DNA from: Bacillus sp. JCM 19034
GTDB taxonomy: Bacteria > Bacillota > Bacilli > Bacillales > Bacillaceae_D
DNA: 64,000 nucleotides
Direction of reading: 5' to 3'
NCBI RefSeq assembly: GCF_001310635.1
Contig: NZ_BAXR01000005.1
Coordinates: 62,001-126,000 of the forward strand
A program made the translations under genes and the position numbers. Below, piece after piece: positions 58,784 through 64,000 of this stretch; position 1 is the stretch's first letter, and each line of letters starts with the position of its first letter. Below the pieces are notes generated by a model. That model searched no databases and was not told the DNA's origin. It saw only the letters and a program-made list of their open reading frames with translations.

Positions 58784-59617
58784 ATGCAGCGACAAGCACT
58801 ATTCCCCACGTTAACAAAATATGAATATCTCATTTTGACAGAATCAGTTGGACATTATTATGATGAGCCAGACCACGTTGTCAAAAGAGACGTAGCAACA
58901 TTAAATAACTTTAGCATTCACTTTATTCTCTCTGGTTCCGGTTATGTTGAAATTGATAACGAGTGCTTCTTCGTAAAAAGAGGAGATGCTTTTTTATATT
59001 TTCCTATGCAACAGCAATGCTACTATAGTAGTGAAGATGACCCATGGGATATTCGATGGGTACATTTTTACGGAGACCATCTTCAGAGCTTTTTATCTGA
59101 AAAAGGATTTCAACGTCATGTACTATGGAAAGTCCAACAAATCGCCCATTTAGAAGCAATTCATGAAACATTACTTCAAACAGCTGAACGACACTGTCTC
59201 CTACAGCTATCACAAATCTCAACAGCAACGTATGCGTTTTTAATGGAGTTCATTACAAACGTACAACCCAGACAGCTAGGTAAAAAAGTAGAATTGGATA
59301 TTCGTATCGATAGACTTTTACCACGAATGCAAGAAAAAGCTTGCGAACCATTTGACTTAGATTATTGGGCAAAACAAGCAAATGTTACTAACTATTATTT
59401 TTGTCGTCTCTTTAAACGGACGACGCAAATGACGCCTATGGCGTTCATCACATTATGCCGATTACAGCGAAGTAAACAATTATTGCTAGCTAATAAAAAG
59501 ATGACCGTAAAAGAAATTGCAGAGCTCTCAGGTTATTCAAGTGTTAGTTATTTTAACAAACGTTTCATGGAGCACGAAGGAATAACCCCTACAAAATATC
59601 GGCAAATATATCAATAG
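58784..59617 (+). CDS. AraC family regulator with cupin-like sensor
   Basis: 277 aa. N-terminal cupin-type domain (~20-110; FILSGSGYVEIDNECFFVKR, GDAFLYFPMQQQCYY) for a small ligand, C-terminal double helix-turn-helix (DLDYWAKQANVTNYYFCRLF, MTVKEIAELSGYSSVSYFNK). This arrangement is typical of regulators of sugar catabolism such as RhaR/AraC-like proteins in Firmicutes. AGGAGGG seven bases upstream. Divergent from the Gfo/AKR operon, its likely target. Confidence 0.88.
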   Translation: MQRQALFPTLTKYEYLILTESVGHYYDEPDHVVKRDVATLNNFSIHFILSGSGYVEIDNECFFVKRGDAFLYFPMQQQCYYSSEDDPWDIRWVHFYGDHLQSFLSEKGFQRHVLWKVQQIAHLEAIHETLLQTAERHCLLQLSQISTATYAFLMEFITNVQPRQLGKKVELDIRIDRLLPRMQEKACEPFDLDYWAKQANVTNYYFCRLFKRTTQMTPMAFITLCRLQRSKQLLLANKKMTVKEIAELSGYSSVSYFNKRFMEHEGITPTKYRQIYQ

Positions 59618-59640
59618 GATCATGAATAATAAACCCGCAT

Positions 59641-59668
59641 TTGCTCACACAATGAGTTATGATACAAT
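59641..59668 (+). promoter_or_regulatory. Sigma-A promoter of glnS
   Basis: TTGCTC, 16 bases, TACAAT, about 65 bases before the start codon. No T-box leader is present in the short space. Confidence 0.55.
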
Positions 59669-59735
59669 ATTCTCTAGACGCCGAGAGTATGGAAAAATGA
59701 TACACAAAGAACTTATAAGATAGGGTGGATACTAA

Positions 59736-61395
59736 ATGGAGAATACGAATTCCAATTTCATACGACAAATCATACAAAAAGATTTAGAAACAAAGAAGCG
59801 CGATCGTGTCGTAACGCGTTTCCCTCCAGAACCAAACGGCTATTTACATATTGGACATGCGAAATCAATCGTTATTAATTTTGGATTAGCAGATGATTTC
59901 AACGGGAGAACTCACCTTCGTTTTGATGATACAAACCCGCTCAAAGAGGATACAGAATATGTTAATGCGATTAAAGAAGATGTGAAGTGGCTCGGTTATG
60001 AATGGGATGATTTATTTTTCGCATCTGATTACTTTCAAGAAATGTATGAGCGTGCCGTACTTCTCATAAAAAAAGGAAAAGCTTACGTTGACGATCTATC
60101 GCAAGAAGAGATTCGTCAATACCGTGGGACATTAACAGAGCCAGGTAAAGATAGTCCCTATCGAAATCGTTCAATTGAGGAAAATCTTGACTTGTTTGAA
60201 CGAATGCGTAATGGTGAATTTGCTAACGGCGAGAAAGTACTTCGTGCCAAAATTGACATGAGTTCACCGAACATTAACATGCGTGATCCGGTCATTTATC
60301 GTATCGCCCACGCATCACATCATAATACTGGCGATAAATGGTGTATTTACCCGATGTACGCATTCGCTCATCCATTAGAGGATGCGATTGAAGGGGTTAC
60401 GCATTCTTTATGTACGACAGAGTTTGAGGATCAACGCCCACTATACAATTGGGTGGTCGCTGAATGTGAGATGGAACACGTCCCAGAGCAAACAGAATTC
60501 GGACGTTTGAATATTACGAATACCGTAATGAGTAAGCGAAAACTAAAGCGACTTGTTGATGAGAAAATCGTTGACGGCTGGGATGATCCACGAATGCCAA
60601 CAATATCTGGTTTAAGACGGCGAGGCTATACACCTGAAGCGATTCGTGCATTTGTAAAAGAAACCGGCGTTTCAAAAGGCTCAGGTGAAGTGGATTCCCA
60701 AATGTTGGACTATTTCGTTCGTGAAGATTTAAAATTAAAAGCACCACGGACAATGGGCATTATTCGTCCACTGAAAATTGTCATTACGAACTACCCAGAG
60801 GGACAGGTAGAAATGCTTGATGCGGAAATTAATCCTGAAAACCCAGAAATGGGTATACGCCAAATTCCTTTTTCACGTGAAATTTATATTGAACAAGAGG
60901 ATTTCATGGAAAATCCTCCGAAAAAGTATTTTCGTCTTTTTCCTGGAAATGAAGTTCGGCTTAAGCATGCTTATTTCATAAAATGTGAGGACGTTATTAA
61001 AGACGATGAAGGAAATGTTATTGAAATTCATTGTACGTACGACCCTGAAACGAAAAAGTGGTAGTGGGTTTACAGGCCGAAAAGTAAAAGGTACGCTTCA
61101 TTGGGTGGAAGCTTCACAAGCAATCCCGGCAGAATTCCGCCTTTATGAGCCACTACTTGTAAAGGATCAATCAGATGATGATCATGGTGAGGATAAGGAT
61201 TTCATTGAACAAATCAATCCGAACTCTATACAAGTACTTCAAGGCTTCGTTGAACCGAACATGAAAGAGGTTCAAGTACAAGAAAAGTTTCAATTTTTCA
61301 GACATGGCTACTTCAATGTTGATCCAAAGGATAGTACAAAAGAGAAGCCTGTGTTCAATCTCATCGTCTCGCTAAAAAGCTCATTTAAACTTTAA
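59736..61395 (+). CDS. glnS: Glutaminyl-tRNA synthetase, one frameshift
   Basis: About 552 aa after removing one A from the A5 run near 61056-61060 ([20 protein letters not shown]), matching the ~554 aa bacterial GlnRS. Charges tRNA-Gln directly with glutamine. Class I motifs: [20 protein letters not shown] near residue 30-45 (HIGH) and [13 protein letters not shown] near 263 (KMSKS-like). GlnRS-specific features: [32 protein letters not shown], and the C-terminal anticodon beta-barrel ([20 protein letters not shown]). Most Bacillaceae lack GlnRS and use GatCAB, so this gene was probably acquired. Confidence 0.93.
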
Positions 61396-61432
61396 TCTTT
61401 TTTCGGAATTACGTCATTCTAAAAACGAAATG

Positions 61433-61461
61433 AAGTGCCTCTCATTAGTAAAGAGGCACTT
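61433..61461. terminator. Hairpin between convergent glnS and the NAD(P)-binding gene
   Basis: AAGTGCCTCT and AGAGGCACTT pair perfectly around a short loop. Modest T content follows, so it may be a shared terminator. Confidence 0.65.
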
Positions 61462-62127
61462 CTACTTATTTACCAACTGTTCAATTTTATCATTAGGATA
61501 AATGACTAAACCCGTATCTTCCTTTTGTGCGGCTTGATCCATCGCAAAAGCAACACTTTTCGCCTCAATTCCTTTCACCTTTCTAAGCGGACCAATGAAA
61601 AGAAACGATAATGCCCGAAACAAGACTTCAGCTGTCTTTTCACCTAAACGAAATTCTGACCGTTTCCCAAGCAATAAAGAAGGCCTGAAGATGGCAATAT
61701 AATCATAATTGATTTTACTCACCTCATCTTCAAGCTCACCTTTTATTTTAGAATAGAAAATGGAAGAGTTAGCATTTGCACTCATTGCACTAACAAAGAG
61801 AAATCGCTTCGCACCTGCCTTACGTGACAGCTTAGCAATTTGTAAAGGATACGTTACATCAATTCGATACATTACCTCTTTTGATTGTGCCTTCTTAATC
61901 GTTGTTCCTAAGCAACTAAACACATCATCAACGTGAAAATCAATGACAGATTCATCAAGCTTGTCAAAATCAATAACGATTTCTGTCAGCTTCTCATCTG
62001 TTATTCCCAAAGTCCTACGAACAATTACGACAACCTTATCGTAGTAAGTCCTTTTTAATAACAACTTTAGCAGCTCCTGACCGACTAAACCCGTCGCCCC
62101 AACAAGTAAAGCTGTTTTAGCCATCAT
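61462..62127 (-). CDS. NAD(P)-binding Rossmann protein (HTATIP2/YwnB-like)
   Basis: 221 aa atypical short-chain dehydrogenase. Glycine motif [68 protein letters not shown] with a YxxxK-like SxxFYSKIK, and [18 protein letters not shown]. The latter block is characteristic of HTATIP2-like nucleoside-diphosphate-sugar epimerase relatives. Function unknown. Its start overlaps the modB stop (ATGA-type overlap). Confidence 0.82.
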   Translation of the reverse strand: MMAKTALLVGATGLVGQELLKLLLKRTYYDKVVVIVRRTLGITDEKLTEIVIDFDKLDESVIDFHVDDVFSCLGTTIKKAQSKEVMYRIDVTYPLQIAKLSRKAGAKRFLFVSAMSANANSSIFYSKIKGELEDEVSKINYDYIAIFRPSLLLGKRSEFRLGEKTAEVLFRALSFLFIGPLRKVKGIEAKSVAFAMDQAAQKEDTGLVIYPNDKIEQLVNK

Positions 62128-62788
62128 CCCTTCCCCCCATTCAAGCCTTTATGAATCACATATAAAATGATGATTGTTACTAATGTAAGTATAAGGACCA
62201 TAAGGTGTACGTCTCTCATTCGATCTGCTTGAACCGCATCATAGATTGCTATTGATAACGTTTGTGTTTGTCCTGGAATGTTCCCTGCAACCATTAGTGT
62301 CGCACCAAATTCCCCCATTGCTCGGGCGAAGCTAATACAACTCCTGCTAATACACCCCGATACGATAGTGGCAATATTAGATACCAAAACAGCTGTAGCC
62401 GATTCGCACCATCCAATTGAGCAGCTCCACGCATATCCCGACTAACCCCTTCAAAAGAAGCTTGAATCGGTCTAATTAATAGTGGTAATGCTGAGATCGC
62501 CGCTGCAATGACAGCAGCCTTCCATGTAAAAACAATCGGTTGACCAAATAGCTGTTCAAACACTTGCCCAATTACACTATTTCTCCCTAAAATGACTAAT
62601 AAATAATAACCTAGTACAGTCGGCGGAATCACTAGCGGGATCGTGATGACGATCGAAAGCAATTCAGTCCATTTATTTTTCCGATAAGCAAACCACCAGG
62701 ATAAAAGAATTCCTAATAAAAAGGCAATAAACGTTGCGATCGTAGCGATTTTTAAAGACAACAATAACGGTGTGATCATCGTATTCAT
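62124..62788 (-). CDS. modB: Molybdate ABC transporter permease, one frameshift
   Basis: About 221 aa after restoring one base near 62341 ([20 protein letters not shown]), which rebuilds the conserved EAA loop. Hydrophobic segments at ~8-30, 45-70, 85-110, 145-165 and 195-215. [18 protein letters not shown] and [20 protein letters not shown] are family hallmarks. Start overlaps the modA stop. No modC ATPase is adjacent, as in B. subtilis yvgLM. Confidence 0.9.
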
Positions 62789-63534
62789 GACGGCTGTTCA
62801 AACCCATATTTGCTTAATAATTCTAAGCCACGATCACTGACTAAGAATTGGATAAACTGTTCACTTGCTTCATAGTTCTCTGTATCAGAAACGATTGCCA
62901 ATGCTTGTATGATCGGTTCATAATCAGCTTGATCGATCAACTGATAGGACAAATCCGTATCGAGCGTATGTGCCAACGCTATAAAGCCGACATCAACATT
63001 TCCCGACTCAACATATTGAAACGCTTGCCTAATATTTTCAGCGTAAATAATTTTCTCCTTAACTTGATCCCAAAGCTCCCACGACTGTAATGTTTCTTGG
63101 GCAGCTTTGCCGTAAGGAGCATGCTCTGGATTTGCAATCACGATTGATTGAACTTCGTCACCAAGCAGAGCATATTCATCTAATCTATCTAAACCTGAAC
63201 GCCCCATCAAAACAATTCGACCAACGGCATAATTTACTTTCGTATCAGCTAGAACATCGCCACTTTCAACTAAGCGATCAATAAATGATTCATGAGCAGC
63301 TGCAAAAAGATCAAAAGGAGCCCCTTGTTGAATCTGTTGGGTTAACAGTCCAGTCGCTCCAAACGTATATTCGACCTTCGTCCCCGTTTGCTCAGTAAAT
63401 TCATCTCCAATCTCTGTAAAAGCATGATACAAATCCGCTGCTGCTGCAATGTATATTGTTTTCTCCTCCTCATTTGCATTGTTCATACACCCACTGAGGA
63501 AAAGCAAACCTACTAATACTATAAATCGTCTCAC
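62785..63534 (-). CDS. modA: Molybdate-binding lipoprotein
   Basis: 249 aa. Lipobox LSGC (Cys16). Binding-protein type II fold: IYIAAAADLYHAFTEIGDEF, VEYTFGATGLLTQQIQQGAP, FDLFAAAHESFID, YAVGRIVLMGR, IVIANPEHAPYGKAAQETLQ and ESGNVDVGFIALAHTL. These are the ModA landmark segments that surround the oxyanion. Delivers molybdate or tungstate to ModB. Intact. Confidence 0.93.
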   Translation of the reverse strand: MRRFIVLVGLLFLSGCMNNANEEEKTIYIAAAADLYHAFTEIGDEFTEQTGTKVEYTFGATGLLTQQIQQGAPFDLFAAAHESFIDRLVESGDVLADTKVNYAVGRIVLMGRSGLDRLDEYALLGDEVQSIVIANPEHAPYGKAAQETLQSWELWDQVKEKIIYAENIRQAFQYVESGNVDVGFIALAHTLDTDLSYQLIDQADYEPIIQALAIVSDTENYEASEQFIQFLVSDRGLELLSKYGFEQPS

Positions 63535-63684
63535 AATCCTTACCCTCTCTTCTCAAAATACATCGTTATTATACCATAGCCGTCACTCTATAAGAGCAAG
63601 TCAAATTAATTGTTGTAATGGTAAAACCAACTAAGCTGCTCCCTGTTTCACTCTCCTACTATAGGACATCTTAACTTCTATAAA

Positions 63685-63729
63685 ATAAAAAAGTCTATCT
63701 CACTTCAAACTAAGAAGTAAGATAGACTA
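63685..63729 (-). terminator. Terminator of the ABC exporter gene at the right edge
   Basis: Minus-strand AGTCTATCTTACTTC pairs with GAAGTGAGATAGACT (one G-U) and runs into TTTTTT. Confidence 0.92.
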
Positions 63730-63753
63730 CACACTTGCAAACTGTTAGACCTT

Positions 63754-64000
63754 CTATTCTTTCAACACACTTTGTTCAATTTCTTTAAGCTGATAAAAGT
63801 ACCCCTTTTTTTTTAATCAGTTCTCCGTACGTACCAATCTCAACAACCTGTCCTTGATCCATCACGACAATTTGGTCCATTTTATCAAGCCCTGATAATC
63901 GATGACTAACTAGAATGAACGTATCTTGCTTCGCTTGTTCGAATAGCCAATCATATAGCTTTTGCTCGGTCTCAAGATCTAATGAGGAGGTCGGTTCATC
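63754..64000 (-). CDS. ABC exporter ATPase C-terminus (runs off window), one frameshift
   Basis: Visible residues begin at Walker B (DEPTSSLDLETEQKLYDWLF), then FILVSHRLSGLDKMDQIVVM with the switch His and GQVVEIGTYGELI. At a run of nine T (63806-63814) the frame goes to an early stop (KKKGVLLSA, stop at 63785); removing one base gives KKKGYFYQLKEIEQSVLKE and a stop at 63754, the normal ending. It belongs to the CydC/CydD or multidrug exporter class. The rest lies beyond base 64000. Confidence 0.85.

Noticed and set aside
59618..59735. T-box leader for glnS
   Set aside because: Space is too short and the T-box core sequence is absent.
1..64000. tRNA, rRNA, prophage or CRISPR loci
   Set aside because: I found no tRNA-like cloverleaf, rRNA motif, integrase or repeat-spacer array on reading through.

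Overview
The window looks like chromosome from a low-GC, endospore-forming Bacillaceae. The signs are AT-rich sequence, strong GGAGG-type ribosome binding sites, frequent TTG/GTG starts, SAM and cobalamin riboswitches of Bacillus type, a cre-like box, a BclA-type collagen exosporium protein and an S-Ena-type spore appendage subunit. IS1182-type remnants and a glnS gene suggest one of the environmental or alkaliphilic bacilli, but this placement is an inference. About twenty genes are split by single-base insertions or deletions, mostly in homopolymers. Each can be rejoined into one full-length protein by adding or removing one base, so most breaks are probably sequencing errors. I annotate the rejoined genes and give the break positions.

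Layout. 1-0.5 kb: start of an ABC exporter half-transporter (partial). 0.7-2.6 kb: two aldo/keto reductases. 2.8-6.8 kb: a ribose-type sugar ABC importer (binding protein, ATPase, permease) behind a complete SAM-I riboswitch. 6.8-9.2 kb: YthPQ-type ABC transporter. 9.5-11.5 kb: small membrane protein and NarK-type nitrate transporter. 12.4-18.7 kb, the most striking locus: a cobalamin riboswitch, a wall-anchored protein with transcobalamin-like (DUF4430) domains and an alpha/alpha-barrel repeat domain, a DUF4430 lipoprotein, and a complete ECF transporter (T, fused A-A', S). 19.6-20.4 kb: decayed IS1182-type element with a GC-rich hairpin repeat that recurs at 45.7 kb. 21.2-28.9 kb: chemoreceptor, KhtTU-type antiporter, AlkC-type glycosylase, methyltransferase, TruA, CatE-like dioxygenase. 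29.1-31.3 kb: spore-surface islet. 31.5-37.4 kb: MFS exporter with MarR regulator, membrane protein, Gfo/Idh/MocA and beta-hydroxyacid dehydrogenases, HAD phosphatase. 37.6-41.2 kb: RpiR regulator, nagA, nagB, nanE. 41.6-51.4 kb: a ChvE/GguAB-type sugar importer and, beyond an IS remnant and a flavoprotein, a membrane-anchored sugar sensor, a YesM-type kinase and a YesN-type regulator. 52.2-59.6 kb: LacI and AraC regulators flanking three Gfo/Idh/MocA proteins, a ThuA-like protein and an aldo/keto reductase. 59.7-61.4 kb: glnS. 61.5-63.5 kb: NAD(P)-binding protein and modAB. 63.7-64 kb: end of another ABC exporter.

How the genes work together. The B12 locus reads as a surface capture-and-import machine: wall- and membrane-attached binding proteins pass a corrinoid to the ECF complex, and the riboswitch shuts the operon when cobalamin is plentiful. 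The SAM-riboswitch importer is probably for a methionine-salvage sugar such as methylthioribose. The 41-51 kb block fits a sensor/kinase/regulator trio that detects an extracellular sugar and induces its importer under catabolite control. The 52-58 kb block fits oxidative (keto-sugar) catabolism of glycosides or polyols.
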